This document shows, piece after piece, positions 11,544-23,044 of a DNA stretch of 64,000 bases (positions are counted from its first letter, which is position 1; every line of letters begins with the position of its first letter). The stretch is from Pestalotiopsis fici W106-1 (taxonomy: Eukaryota; Ascomycota; Sordariomycetes; Amphisphaeriales; Sporocadaceae). Under the pieces are notes generated by a model. The model was not told the origin of the DNA and made no database searches. It was given only the letters and a program-made list of their open reading frames with translations. The position numbers were made by a program, and so were the translations under genes. The stretch spans positions 310,001 through 374,000 of the forward strand of contig NW_006917100.1 of the NCBI RefSeq assembly GCF_000516985.1. Reading direction: 5' to 3'.

Positions 11544-13510
11544 GGTGTCGGCAGCTGTGAGGAGATTGGCCGAGAGCGTGGGGGAAAGATGTTCAATGGG
11601 ATCGCGGGTTTGAAATGAAGGTGCAGATGGTAAGTTTGATAAGCGGAGAAGTGGGAGGTGATGATGGATGAACGTCAAGTGCAAGCGTCGTTCGTCGTAG
11701 ATAGGTCTGGTGGTCCGTCGTAAGTAGTGTGTAGTCGCAGTGTTGGTACCAGTCACCAGACAAGCGTGCCAGTACTGGCCCTGCAGAAATTGGGGCGAGC
11801 TTTGCCAGCTGTGCTCACTGCTTGCTTGCTTGCTTGGGCTGGGCTGGGCTGCTTGCTAAGGCGGCCCTCGATCGCGTGCTGGGTGGATCTCTATTTGGGT
11901 GGGCGACTTGTACCAGACTACTTTGTCTCGGAGCACCTGCAAAGATGTTCCTAAGGATGATCGCAGTGGCATAGACCAAAAGCAAAAAATTTAGGGATTT
12001 TATCAAACAGATTAGCAATTTTTGTTTTGGCCTCTTCTGTAAGCTTATAGCAAGATCCTGGTGTTTGGATGATGGTACAAGTTGCTTGCCAAACGAGGGA
12101 CAATCAGGTGGGAAGCAAGAGTACCTGTAGTTCCTAAATGACAGTACAGCATGCAGTGAGCTCCCTCTGCTTACTGAATGCACTAGGCGTCAAACGCTGT
12201 AAAGGGAGAGCTCACAGGCTCCCCTCTACTGCTACAATTACAGCGCGTGTTTTTGGCTTGTTTCTGCTTGAATCCTGGCGCAAAAGAGCAGAAGCTCATA
12301 GATAACTCTAGTCCAGAACAGGACAGGCTCCAAATCTGCAATACTTTTCAACGTGGGCAGGTAGTACTCGAGCTGCTGGTGAATCTATACACAGACATCA
12401 AGTAGCGCTCTTGTACCTCTCCCGCCAAAGTGCCGGCGCGTGGAGCCCAAGTCAGCAGCCGCAGCTAAAAGAGTGGGCCCACTGACGTTTGCAATGCTGC
12501 CTTGACTGCCTGTTGATTATGGGAGCCCTGACGGCTTGTTTGGATGTCGAATTATTGAAAGCGGGACATTGATTGACTGTAGGCAGGCAAGGAGTTGTGT
12601 ACGAGCGTACCCTCCAATTTCTATTATAGTTGAAAATATCTTCAACCATATACCTTAATGTACACATAATGCCAATAATAGACAAAATAAGTATTAGGAG
12701 AAACAATGCAACTTGTGTATCTTGCCTCGATTCCCGTCTTTGCATATGAATGAAGCAACGAGACGCTAGATTCAACCTCTCCGCCTAGATCAGCAATGAC
12801 ATATTCAAAATGACCAACATAAATGCACTACTTTTTTCTTCCCCTCAGTCTTTTCTATACAGTCGTATCTCTAAAGAAATATGACAGCATATCTCCGAGC
12901 AAGCCCTTTTCTTATTCTATTGGGCAACAACGGGGAACAGCTTTCACTGTCGTCGCTTAATAGTACTTCCAAGGCCACTGTCTTTTTGATATTGCATCTC
13001 GTCCGGCAAACTCAAATCAGCAACCAAGAGGTTTGAAATATTACTCAGAGTACCATCACAACTGTATTATGTCGATTATGGACTATATATGTAATTCTGA
13101 TACAACAGTTGAGTGTACAAGGTAGCTTTTGAAGCGTATGCGATTGTCATAACAAAATATCATCAACAAAATCCAATCACATCATTACTTTGTTTTTGAT
13201 TTATGAAAGCTCGAGAGATATTGATGGATTCGTTATCATTCGCGCACGTATCTGATCTCCCTGGGTATTCTCTGACCTCATGCCCTCCCCCCTGATTAAA
13301 AGCAGAAACCGAACACACAACGCCTTTACTTTTGCCGAAAGATGTTCACATGGCAACCCGTATGCAATCCCCCGCCTTGTTGACTTTTCGTAGTGCCACG
13401 AGTCAAAGCGAGGGACGTCTTGAAACTGTTTGCAAAGGCCAGAGTAGCTGGCAAAATAAAATACAAATGCGATGTGTCTAATGAATACGAGACAATCAGC
13501 GACATCCAGC
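11544..13510. other. Intergenic, RPN3 promoter side
   Basis: No supported gene in nearly 2 kb. About 11819-11855 holds short tandem units, CTTG repeats followed by GGCTG repeats. The part from 12600 to 13300 is AT-rich. A 107-codon ORF at 12452-12775 minus has one hydrophobic segment but no recognisable domain, and such lengths are common by chance. Confidence 0.5.
11819..11855. repeat. CTTG / GGCTG microsatellite
   Basis: Three to four CTTG units run into three GGCTG units, then another CTTG. It lies about 280 bases upstream of the RPN3 start. Confidence 0.7.
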
Positions 13511-14026
13511 CTACTCTTCGTCGGACTCTTCAGACATTGTATGGCTCTGATCGGCCTCCTTGTTGTGATGCAATGCTTCGGTGTCCTTGGATATCTGATA
13601 ACCGTTGATCCGTGAGCGCGGAGCGAATTTGGAAGAACCTGGCGCTATTCGATCGAACTCGAGGCTGGCGCCGTCCAGATTAAGCCCATGCTTTTCGAAT
13701 CCCAGCTTTCTTGAAACCTTGAGGGGATGTTGACGATTTCCAACAGTGGCCATGCTGGAGATTTGGCGTTTGATCTCCCGGCTCGTTGCGCTCAAAGACT
13801 GCGAGACGTTGTGGTTGGGAGCAAGCAAAGACAGATCGTAACTGCCCCAAACCGACTTCGCATCTGTTCGAGGGGTACCATTTCTGACCGACTCGCGGCT
13901 TTGCACCGCGCCAATCGGTCTGGATCTTGCAAACGCCATGCCATGATTTCTGTTGATGATGGGGCCTTTCGTCTTGCCTTGATTATCATCGCGGATTGCG
14001 GCAGCCACGGCCTCGGGACGATCCTC
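13511..14026 (-). CDS. In-frame extension after the TAF12 UAG
   Basis: Directly after the TAF12 stop (TAG, 14029-14027) the same frame stays open for 171 codons and ends in TAG at 13511. The encoded segment is hydrophilic and basic-to-mixed, with Ser/Arg-rich stretches and an acidic end (SEESDEE), like many disordered nuclear tails. There are three readings. It may be a C-terminal extension of TAF12 made when UAG is edited or read through. It may be a separate 142-residue protein from the Met at 13939. Or it may be the remnant of a longer TAF12 cut by a nonsense mutation. No domain is recognised. A 171-codon open run at exactly this frame and position is unlikely by chance. Confidence 0.5.
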   Translation of the reverse strand, partial: EDRPEAVAAAIRDDNQGKTKGPIINRNHGMAFARSRPIGAVQSRESVRNGTPRTDAKSVWGSYDLSLLAPNHNVSQSLSATSREIKRQISSMATVGNRQHPLKVSRKLGFEKHGLNLDGASLEFDRIAPGSSKFAPRSRINGYQISKDTEALHHNKEADQSHTMSEESDEE

Positions 14027-16093
14027 CTAATTATCGCCTCTGGTGACCTTGGCAGCTTGGACGGCACTAATCTTTGACAACCAGGCATTGCTAGGCTGTG
14101 GCTTGCGGACTGTTCGAAGCTCATCCGAGGTATAACCAGGGATTCGAATGTTGTAAACGCGCTCGAGCACGAGTTGGATATCTCGGATCTCAAGAACCTT
14201 GGAACCTCGCTCCTTAGCAAGTCGACAGGACGTGTTGATGACATTATCCAAGAAATTGTCCGCGACTTGCTGGCAGCTCTAAGATGGGTTGTTAGTTACC
14301 GTAATAAAAAACAAAGAGCCTACTTCTGGTTGGAAAATCTTGCGTAAAGGAAAGCCACACACCTCTTCAACATCTGGGGTCAGATAGTTGCCATCTTGGC
14401 CTGGGGGTCCTCCGCCGCAGCACTGGCGAACAAGTTCGTTGAGCTTCTTCTTGTCCAAGATGTGCTCGCCCTCTGCTTCAAAAGTGAAAACTGGGTTCTT
14501 CTGAATGACAGGCTGGTTCATGGTGCCGCCGGCAGTTCCAAGGCCATTGCCTAATGTAGGACGGCCAGCGCTGACACCACCACCAGTGGCGACGGGCTGC
14601 GGAATCTGCTGGGCCCTTTCGGGCAATACCTTGGGGATCGGCATCTTGGGGACGTGGACAGCTCCACTGGGATGTTGCGCGCCAATCTGTTGGGGGTGTG
14701 CGTGCGAATGAACGGCCTGTGGCGTGTTTGCGATACCAGCCGAACCTGGGGTACTAGCAGATACCGGGCCAGCGTGGCCTTGCTGGCCAAGGGTAGGCAC
14801 AGAATGGGTTGACTTATTGGCCAGCGCAAGTGCGCCTTGGTGTGTTAGAGGTCGGGCCGGACCACCAGGGGGGCCAGCTGTGGTGGGTGTAGCCGCTTGT
14901 GCTGGTTGAGCACGAGCCGAATGTGGTGTAGGAGTTCCTGCCGCAGATCCCGCCGCCGTTTGCGCAGCTAGGGCGGTGTTGACGGGAGGCGGATGGTGTT
15001 GCTGAGATCCGGCTTCGAGCTTCACTGGGGGTTGAGATGGCGGGACGGGTGCAGTTGGGGTTTGTACTGGAGGTGCTATGGCCTGAGGTGCTTGGGCCGT
15101 TGGGCCCGAAGTGTTTGGTGTGGTTACTTGGAGGCCGGCACTTGAAGACGCATTTTTGGCGGCTCCTATGGCTTCTCTGACTGAAGCGGTTGCTGCCTGT
15201 ATGGGATTGCCGCTGGCGGTGTTTGGTTGGGGACGAACTGGTTGCCCAGTTGGGCCTTGAGCAGCAGAAGGGCCAGCTGGTGGTGCAGCACCAACACCAG
15301 CACCAGCACCGTCGAGCTGTCCTCGCAAAGCCTGAGCCTTGAGAGACTCTGCGAAGCGCTTCGCATCGTTGAAAATCTTTCTTGCTGCGTCCGTCTCGCT
15401 AGTGTACTTGGCAGATTCCTCGGGGGTAAGTGGCTGACCCTTTTGGGTGCGTTCCTTGGCCATCAATGACAATGATTGCATCTTCTTCTGTTGACCATCC
15501 ATCATGAGGAGAGCCTTGATATATCTGGCTCGGAACTCCTGTCTGTATCTGTTTGCCTTTTCGGCATCTCCTGCAATGTCGGGCGGCGGGTTGATCACGA
15601 GAGCGTTGGCCATATTAAGGATTTGCTGAGATACCTGTCCGGCGATAGGTGCGGAAGGGGCTGGGCGCGGCTGGCCTGGGGCCGCGGGCGTGGCAGCGAC
15701 GTTCGGATTTCCAGGTCTGGCAACTGGTTGTGCCATATTGGCTCGCTGTTGCGCGGCAAGGGCTGCTTGGTTGGCCTGTTGCGTGTTTTGTTGGCCTTGG
15801 CCAGACTGAGCTGCTTGACTTTGGTTTCGACGCATGTTGGCGACCTTGCTAAAGACCATGCGAGAGAACTCGGAGATCTTTGCTTTTGCTGTTTTATGGG
15901 CAGTCGAATCCGGGGGGTTCTTCTCCATCGTATCCCATAGCCCTCGTAGACCGCGCTCGTACTTTTCTTTGTCGGTTTCGCTCAAAATCTCCAGGCTCCG
16001 CATCTGCTCTGGTCGATACATTGGGATGCGCATCGGCTGCGGTTGGGGCGGCTGAGCAGCGCCAGGCTGGCCTTGTCCCTGCTGGACGTTCAT
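14027..16093 (-). CDS. TAF12: TFIID/SAGA subunit TAF12
   Basis: TBP-associated factor 12, a histone-fold subunit of TFIID and SAGA that pairs with TAF4/Ada1. Exons are 16093-14363 and 14278-14027, giving 660 residues up to the TAG. The long N-terminal region is Gln/Pro/Ala/Thr-rich and disordered, with a short conserved block near residue 20 ([11 protein letters not shown]). The histone fold spans about residues 545-640. It starts [12 protein letters not shown], crosses the intron at [12 protein letters not shown], and ends in the alpha-3 segment [17 protein letters not shown]. The terminal AVQAAKVT motif is typical. Met 16093 was chosen because the upstream in-frame Met lies in sequence of different composition. 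The same frame continues beyond the stop (see 13511-14026). Confidence 0.93.
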
Positions 16094-17564
16094 GATGGAG
16101 GCTAGCGACAAACTTTTCCAGCAAAACTTTGGTGTCTTTGGAATCAGAGACCTTGCGGGCCCCTTGAAAATGATCGATGTAGCAATGCGCGATGGATAGC
16201 GTGTCGTGAACTCTGCTTTGGTTGGGTTTGCGAAGGCGAAAGTGCAACGGGGGAAGTTGGAGAAATCGCAACTGCGAACGGGGGAGGAAATCGACAATTT
16301 GAAGAGGGTTTGATGATTGATACGGGCGCCTCAATCTTTCAGCCGTGTCCACTCCCCAGCAAAAAGGTTGGGGGGAAAAATAAGGTGGAAAGTTGAAGAC
16401 GCCGCAGTCGCGTTGAAGGTTCAACCTTGAGATTTGGGAGTTGAGGTCCGATTGAGGTCAGATGCATGGAAGTACCTACAAGGTGGGCACAAATGTGGCT
16501 GGAACAGGTGTGGCGCACCAGGTATACATGTGCAGTGGCAGACCTAGCGCATTGCGAAGATGTACGAAATATCGTTATGATGATATGTTATTCACTCTTG
16601 CACTTAACCTGGCACTTTTTGTGCAATATCCGCATTTGGTACTAATTCAGGCCGCAAGTCTCACATGATAAAAGCCAGTCCATGACTCGAGGCGCTTCAA
16701 TGGGTGGTAGAAGAAGATGCGTCAAGTGTCCATGTCAATAGTCCCACTGTTATTTTGTCCGATTATGCACTCATTGATATACGATTCTCTACAGCGAACT
16801 TGACTTGTGACTGAAAATTGGGTTGCTTATGAAATTCTTACAAATATCAAGACAGGCATTGGTTTGTCCGCAGAAAGAAAAATGATTCCTCTTCCAATTA
16901 TTTCATTCATTCATTCATTCATTAGCAGGGTGTATTTGTATAGATAGCTCTTCCATGTGCGGTGACCTAGTTAAATGGGTGGGTCGACCTGGCAAATATC
17001 AATACGCAGCAAGCACCGTTTTCTTTTTCTTTTGATATCAACTTTCTGCAATTCATAATTCTGCACCAAATAAACCAATGAAGGTTTCTCTACTTCAAGC
17101 TCGATTCGATTCTATATGCCAAGAAGAAGAAAAAAAAAAAGGAAAGAAGAGGCAAACCCGGACCCAGCTCGCGGGGTCCATGCTTCTATGCATATCATAA
17201 ACATCATTTGCTAAATCATCTCGCCATTCATATCAACAGCAACCACATTGCTCCAACGCCAAGCTCTTGAGGGGAATCTTATCGTCGACGTTCTCTTTCG
17301 CCTTGATCTCCCTCTCTAAACAAACTCCATGCATGTGCTTCCGTAACGACCAAATCTTCATCACTCATGATGCTAGTTCCCTGTAGCTCTCAAATCATAA
17401 GCCAATACAACGTGAGTACTCTTGTAAATGGGACGACGCGTGCAAATGCCGAGAGTGGGTAGATGTCGTAATCATCGTAAAGGGGTACTCTTGTACCCTA
17501 GTAGTATGCAACAACACGGCGTCGGCAAGCCCGTGAGGTAGTAGTGACTTTCTATGAGTGTCGC
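16094..17564. other. Intergenic, TAF12 promoter side
   Basis: No supported gene. A short (ATTC)n run lies at about 16900-16922 and a purine run at about 17128-17150. The rest is AT-rich, with only short ORFs. Confidence 0.5.
16900..16922. repeat. (ATTC)n microsatellite
   Basis: Five tandem ATTC units in non-coding DNA. Confidence 0.7.
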
Positions 17565-18488
17565 CTAGTCAGAGTCAACTTCCATGGTCCAGAAAGGCAA
17601 CTCTCGGGCTAGGTTGATCTCGTCTTCGTCCCAGACGACTTCGCCATCGCTGTTTGGCTCCTTGAGCTCAATAATGATATCGGACAAGAGGCTTCGTCGG
17701 TTGACCTTGCGTCTTAGACGCCTTAGACTACTGTCGCCAGTGTCCCAGGGCTGAAGATCCTCCCGGTCCGAGTCACTGCCTCGCTCACTAACTGTGCGCT
17801 TGCCAATGCTGCCAGACGTCATTCGTCTCAATCGTTTCTCCTGACGTAGGGCTCTCTTTTTGATCTCAAATTCGTCAAGTTCCAGCTCCGAGTCATCATC
17901 AGAAGAGTAGCAGGTCTTGAGGTCTAGGAAGCTGTCCATGAGTTTTGAGTCGACTTCGTGCAGCGCAGACCGGGAATGCGGGCGGCTGCTGCCCCGATCC
18001 GAATCTGGGTATTCGTAGCTGTCAGGTCGCCGAACGTCTTCATACTCATCACCACTGTCCATGGCGTCCTCGTCTTCATCGCTGCACTCTTCAATCTCAA
18101 AGGCAGCTTCGACGACGACAGTGGAGGTATGCGCATGTGTACTACTTGTGCTGATGAATTGAGAGAAGCCGGTGCCGTAAATATTTGGCCGTGGTGAGTG
18201 CGACGGGCTCGCAGACTTTTCTGACTCGTCGTCAGAGGACTTGGAAGATCGTGGGGAGATGTCTTCTGGCCTGATGCCGAGAGTGTGGTTGTTAAACTGG
18301 GAGCCCACACCGCCTAATGGCGGGATGCTCGAGTGCCGTAATCTCCCGCGGCCATGCTTCGGATCGACAGAAGCGGCGCCGAATTTGCGATTGAAACTGG
18401 GAGAACCAGTGGTGGTTGGCGTCTCTGGCGGAGAGGTCACATTAGGCTCCGTCCTAGCAGTGTTGATTATGGGCGTATGTGGACGCAT
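17565..18488 (-). CDS. Acidic Ser/Asp-rich protein, unknown function
   Basis: Single-exon ORF of 307 codons from the Met at 18488; an upstream Met at 18545 would add 19 hydrophobic residues. The protein is mostly predicted disorder. It has a Pro/Thr/Ser-rich N-terminus (about 1-130), an acidic patch EECSDEDEDAMDSGDEYED (about 150), and a DDDSELELDEFEIKKRALRQ stretch that may be helical (about 215-245). Basic segments (KRLRRM and RRLRRKVNRR) follow, and a more ordered C-terminal block contains Trp residues (DGEVVWDEDEINLARELPF). The conserved-looking C-terminus suggests a peptide-like interaction motif. No family is recognised. Alternating acidic and Arg-rich tracts would suit a nuclear or chromatin-associated role, but that is a guess. 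Confidence 0.75.
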   Translation of the reverse strand: MRPHTPIINTARTEPNVTSPPETPTTTGSPSFNRKFGAASVDPKHGRGRLRHSSIPPLGGVGSQFNNHTLGIRPEDISPRSSKSSDDESEKSASPSHSPRPNIYGTGFSQFISTSSTHAHTSTVVVEAAFEIEECSDEDEDAMDSGDEYEDVRRPDSYEYPDSDRGSSRPHSRSALHEVDSKLMDSFLDLKTCYSSDDDSELELDEFEIKKRALRQEKRLRRMTSGSIGKRTVSERGSDSDREDLQPWDTGDSSLRRLRRKVNRRSLLSDIIIELKEPNSDGEVVWDEDEINLARELPFWTMEVDSD

Positions 18489-21111
18489 CTTTGCTAATAA
18501 TAAGACAATGGGGGAAAACCAAAGATCTAGATGGTGGATTCCCAAATAGTAGTAATAGTCGACTTTCTTGTGCCGTCCCGGTCAATGTGGGGTCGGGCTT
18601 CTTATGATTCAACTTGCGGGCTGTAGGCAGTACGTAGTAGTGCAGTGCAAGTAATAATAAAGTCTCAGATCGGATGACGGAGGCGGAGGGGTGGGCGGCG
18701 GGGGGGGAGGACCTTCAGGGCGTTATGATGGGGCAGAGGAGAGATAGAGAGCTCCAGGGTGGAGAATAGGTCGGACTGGTATAACTGTGCATGATAGGTT
18801 TGTGGACGGCTGGGGAGATGTTCATGCGATATACGCCAATCTCCTTCGCATCTGAGGGAGCAATTGGACGGGCTGATGAGGATGCAGTGAGATGTGAGCG
18901 ATTGCGAGAGAATTGAGCGAATGTACAAGAAATAATTGAGACGTCGAGCAAATCGCCCGTGAGCACAAGCGGCGACACTGGCTGGCGCGCGATTGCGAAT
19001 AAGCAGTGCAGGTAGTGCGGGTTGTATCGCGAATGCGAGAAGGGGAAATCGATGTGGTTCGGGCCAACCCTTTTGGACTCTTTTGACAGGTGAGATGATA
19101 ATGTAATGTGCGTACAAAGTACACCTGTGTACAGTGCTCACGGTTTACAACTGGTGGCCAATTTTCTCTTGGGAGCGCTGGTACGTATCAGAGCGCAGTG
19201 AACAATTCTTTGCCAGCGCGTACCATATGAATGAACGAAGCACACCACAATGTCGAAACGGGGTAGGGTAAGCGGCGGGTTTGGGGGGTCTGGAGCGGCG
19301 AACGCCAACTTATAATACCGAGCAGCTATAGAATGTCAAACACGAATGAAAGAGATGCATTCAGCCAGAGCACCGCTGCGGGCTTTCGGGAAAATTTGGG
19401 TGCTGTCAGAAAAAGAGCGCTTCCACTACAGATAATCGCCTGCCAGCCTGCCTATTATTCCTAGCCTGTGTCGGAGAATGTCGCAATGCCTTTTTCGTTG
19501 GATTCCGGCCGACTTGGGCATCAATGCTCCCGGGGTATCTCCCAGTCACGGCAGGGTATAGCTTGCCAAAAGAGCAACGGCTCGTCTTTGCAGAAAGTAT
19601 ATAATTGTAGCATCGCCATAGGGTCATGGGGAGACGGAAGCAGACATAAGAAATGAAAGATGACGGGCAAACACACACAAGACATCCATCCACAACAGCT
19701 ACATACTTTGTACCCTTCAAATGTCAATGAGCTGTCAACCATGAGCCAAATTCAACCCTGGCATACACCGAAAGACGATTCGCCCGTCAGACCATCCAGC
19801 TTACGGGGCACCAGTTGATTCAGACGTATCAGAGGCGGTACGTCCAGAAAAGCAAATATTCCAGCTGGGGATGAATGAAAATATACATGGGGTCAGGTAG
19901 CGAGCGATGCCCAATGAGCAGAGAGAGACAGACAAACTTGCATCATGTACAAAGATGCAGCATGGCGAAGTGGAGATGGGGAAAATTTGCTGCTTGGCTG
20001 ATTGGAAAGGTGAGGGTTTTTTGCAGCTGTGTTGTTGTGCAGGACGCTGTCCCTTTAGTGTAATGTGGTCAGCGTGGCAATGAAACAAGAAGATTATGAG
20101 AGAAATTATCAGTCAGCGCAATCGCCAGAGGTTGGCAAATGGACACTGACTAGATGCTAAGTTACCTATTCCGTAACAGTACGGATTACCAAGCATCAAT
20201 CCTTGATAGGTAGTATAACACGAGGTCGGGGTGGTGGGCCTCTGATGGGCGGATCTCTCATCGTGTTTGTATGGACTACGTATGGAGAGAGAGACAGCTA
20301 AAAAAGAAAGTATAGATCGGTATGTGACTGGCGGACTATCGGACCCCGTAGAAAATCTACCAAGTAACTAATAGTAACTTGCAAGTACCCAGTTTGCTAA
20401 GGTTAGGTAGTACGAGTATATCCATATCTATAGCATAGGCCATCCATCAAGGATTTTTGTGTGGTTACACGAGAAGAAGCTCGCGCATTGCATGTCTAAA
20501 TTGAAAGAAAAAAAAAATTCATGTTGGCAGTGTGCAATCCTTGAATATTATCTATTCGTTGGTGCAAAGTATGATACACTCGTATTGTACATTGTAGTAT
20601 TCAGAATACTGCAACCCTCTTGAATCAATTCTAGGCATTTTTGTAGAAAATCACTGACTATGACAGTGACGAGATAATAAATACCATGTTAGATAGTGAA
20701 ATAGAATGACCAATTCCAAGTCATCAAGCTGGACGGACGTTGATTGAATGCTACCTTGACGTTCGGAATACGTACCGTTGTGAGCTTGCGGCTAAAAGTT
20801 ATGGGGCCGCCTTGATGTGTACCGGCTGCTGGGGGGCCACCAAATGGCGGGGTGCATTGTTTTGTTAGAACATATTGTTAGCAGTGCTTCGTAGCTGAGT
20901 CCTAGAGCAGTTTGCTTGAATCGAGGCGCGAAGGAATCACGTCAACACTTTACTCATACGTGAGAATCAGGGACATCATTGCAAGCGTGCCTTTTCCTCT
21001 TCCGCTGAGATTGCCGTTCACCAATTTCTGCTCCAAATCCTGCTCCAGACAATCGCTGCGGTCCTGGTCCTGTCTTGTCCTGTCCGAGTGCGCAATCGAG
21101 CCGGTTCAATC
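18489..21111. other. Intergenic, divergent promoter region
   Basis: This 2.6 kb region separates the acidic protein gene (minus) from SPC34 (plus). No supported gene is found. ORFs at 18665-19141 minus and 20912-21319 plus overlap promoter or 5' UTR sequence and look random. The stretch from 20150 to 20720 is AT-rich and could hold an untranslated transcript, but no structure was recognised. Confidence 0.5.
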
Positions 21112-21926
21112 ATGTCTTTGCTATCTGCCCACTTCGAGCAGATTGCCATATCCTGTCAAGGCATTGACAGCCTTCCGTGAGTATGGCCAGCAAGTCTATA
21201 TACGCTGGGCAGAGCGAACGCTAACCAGTTCGCAGCTTTCCCAAGCCCAAGATCTTCACAAACGCTCTTCTCTCGAGCCACGACATCACCTCATTGATTC
21301 GCGACACCGAGACGCATGAACGTGCCCTCTTCTCAGTTCCACCGCCTCCTCCCGCACCGGCTGCCTCTCAAGATCCCGCTCCACCCAAGCAATCCTCCCG
21401 ACGCCAGACCGTCTTCAATGTCGCCTCGGGCGAAGTGACCACCTCGGGCAGTGCCACGGGCAGGAATGTCGGCGCGCCGCGGCGCCACACCGCTGTTGCT
21501 GCCGTGCTCGGTGGAGATCTGCACGACCAGATACGCAAGAGCGAACGGGGCTGGAACAAGGAGAATGTCGACGTCGAAATCCTGCTCAGGGGTGCCGAGA
21601 AGCTGTGCGGTGTCTATGCCCTACCCGGCGCCCTCGAGAGGATACCCGCACAGCGAAGCCAGTACGCACAACTTCTTAATACCATGGCCTATTACGAAGC
21701 CAAAGTCCAAGAGCAGAAAGACGCTCTAGAACTCATGAATAGGCCCATGAGTGACGAGGAGGGTGAGGAGGAGGAGGAGCCAGAAGAGGAAGACAGTACG
21801 ATGCTAACCGAAGACGACCTGCGCCGTGAAGAGGAGGAAGTCCGCGATCTGGACAGGAAGAAGAGAGACCTTCAACGAAGGTTACGAACCATGGAGAAGG
21901 ATCTGGCTGGCTTACAGAATTTTTAG
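21112..21926 (+). CDS. SPC34: DASH complex subunit Spc34
   Basis: Kinetochore protein of the microtubule-encircling DASH/Dam1 ring, 251 residues. Exon 1 is 21112-21176 and exon 2 is 21236-21926; the joined codon CC|C gives LPFPKPKIFTNALL. The N-terminal block (about 1-45, ending HDITSLIRDTE) matches the conserved Spc34 start. A disordered Pro/Ser segment with an RRQTVFN motif follows, which resembles an Ipl1/Aurora site. A second conserved block (RRHTAVAAVLGGDLHDQI, then DVEILLRGAEKLC, about 90-150) comes next. The protein ends in an acidic region and a coiled coil rich in Arg/Glu/Leu. Homology is clear. The 58-base intron 65 bases into the CDS has good GTGAGT and GCAG signals. Confidence 0.92.
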
Positions 21927-22302
21927 CTGTCCAGCACCGAGAACACGCGCACGGCCGGCTGCAATTGGATTTGGAATCCGAGCACAGTTGATTCTCGAGG
22001 GCATCAACAGAAGTCATCGGCGGCTCGTTCCAAATTTCCGCATCTTTGTGGCTGTGCTCGATTGATGATTGCCTTGATCATCTAGGCATCTTTATTCTGG
22101 ATGGTGCATCAAGCCGTGTCTTTCGGACCACGGAGCAATCGCGCAAATGGACTACCGCAGAAAGTCTCCGAGCTGACTGGCGCGTCAAGATCAGGCATGT
22201 CTCTTAAAAGGGGCAGTTTCCAACATTGCTGCTTGACAAACTCTCGACTCTTTTCAAACTCGCACTGGACAACATTGCCTTCCACTTTCTACATCCAGCA
22301 CA
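21927..22302. other. Intergenic, SPC34 3' flank
   Basis: A 376-base spacer. The SPC34 frame stays open for 52 codons after its TAG, which is not exceptional. Nothing else is seen. Confidence 0.5.
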
Positions 22303-23044
22303 ATGAAACAATTCAACATCAACATTATATCTGACCCGATATGTCCCTTTGTAAGCCTATACAGTCCAATGTACTAAGTTAGACCATTTGCTAAAAGTTC
22401 CCTAGTGCTATCTCGGCAAGAAGCGTCTTGACAAAGGCATTGAGCTCTACCGTAAAGTCTACCCTGGAGGCAAGGACGACACTTTTAATATCACATGGTC
22501 GGCCTTTTACCTCGATCCTGACCTGCCACAAGTCGGAGTACCTCTGGCCGGACATATGGAAAGGAAATTCGGCAAGGATCGCGTTCCCGCCGTTCGGGAG
22601 AGACTTCGAAAGCACGGTCTACAAGACGGCATCAACTTTAACCCAGATAGCAAGATTGGACACACGCGGAATGCGCACCGCTTGATCCAGTTTGCAAAGA
22701 CCAAAGGAAACGAGTCGGAAAACCGCGTGGTTTTGGAGCTATTCAAGGCCTACTTTGAGGACGGTGGCGACATCACGAGCTTTGACTTGCTCACGGACGC
22801 TGCTGTCAGGGCTGGCCTGGATCGTGTTGAGGCGCGGGAGTGGCTACAAAGCGATCGAGGGGGAACAGAAGTCGATAAGGAAGTGGCAGAAGCGAACGCT
22901 CTGGGTATCCATGGAGTGCCAAACTTTACTATTCAAGGCAAATGGAAGGTGGACGGCGCACAAGATCCCCAGGACTTTATGGAAGCTATCGTAGCAGCCA
23001 AGGAGGGAAGATCAATGAGCTCGGTTGATGGTAATACCTGTTGA
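22303..23044 (+). CDS. DsbA/FrnE-type thioredoxin-fold oxidoreductase
   Basis: Soluble protein of 228 residues in the DSBA-like thioredoxin superfamily (FrnE / 2-hydroxychromene-2-carboxylate isomerase type). Exons are 22303-22350 and 22406-23044, and the intron falls inside the active-site motif CPF|CYLG (Cys14 and Cys17). An all-helical insertion occupies about residues 60-170. The fold resumes with EANALGIHGVPNF, where Val-Pro is the cis-proline loop. No signal peptide is present, so a cytosolic redox role is more likely than disulfide formation in secretion. Family assignment is firm; substrate is unknown. The splice signals (GTAAGC, CCTAG) are unremarkable. Confidence 0.9.

Noticed and set aside
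12452..12775. 107-codon ORF with a hydrophobic segment
   Set aside because: Length is common by chance in six frames of this window, and no domain or neighbour supports it.
14027..14278. An intron removing the TAF12 UAG (TAG as acceptor)
   Set aside because: The nearest GT donors give introns of about 20 bases, or delete histone-fold residues through a poor GTTTAC donor.
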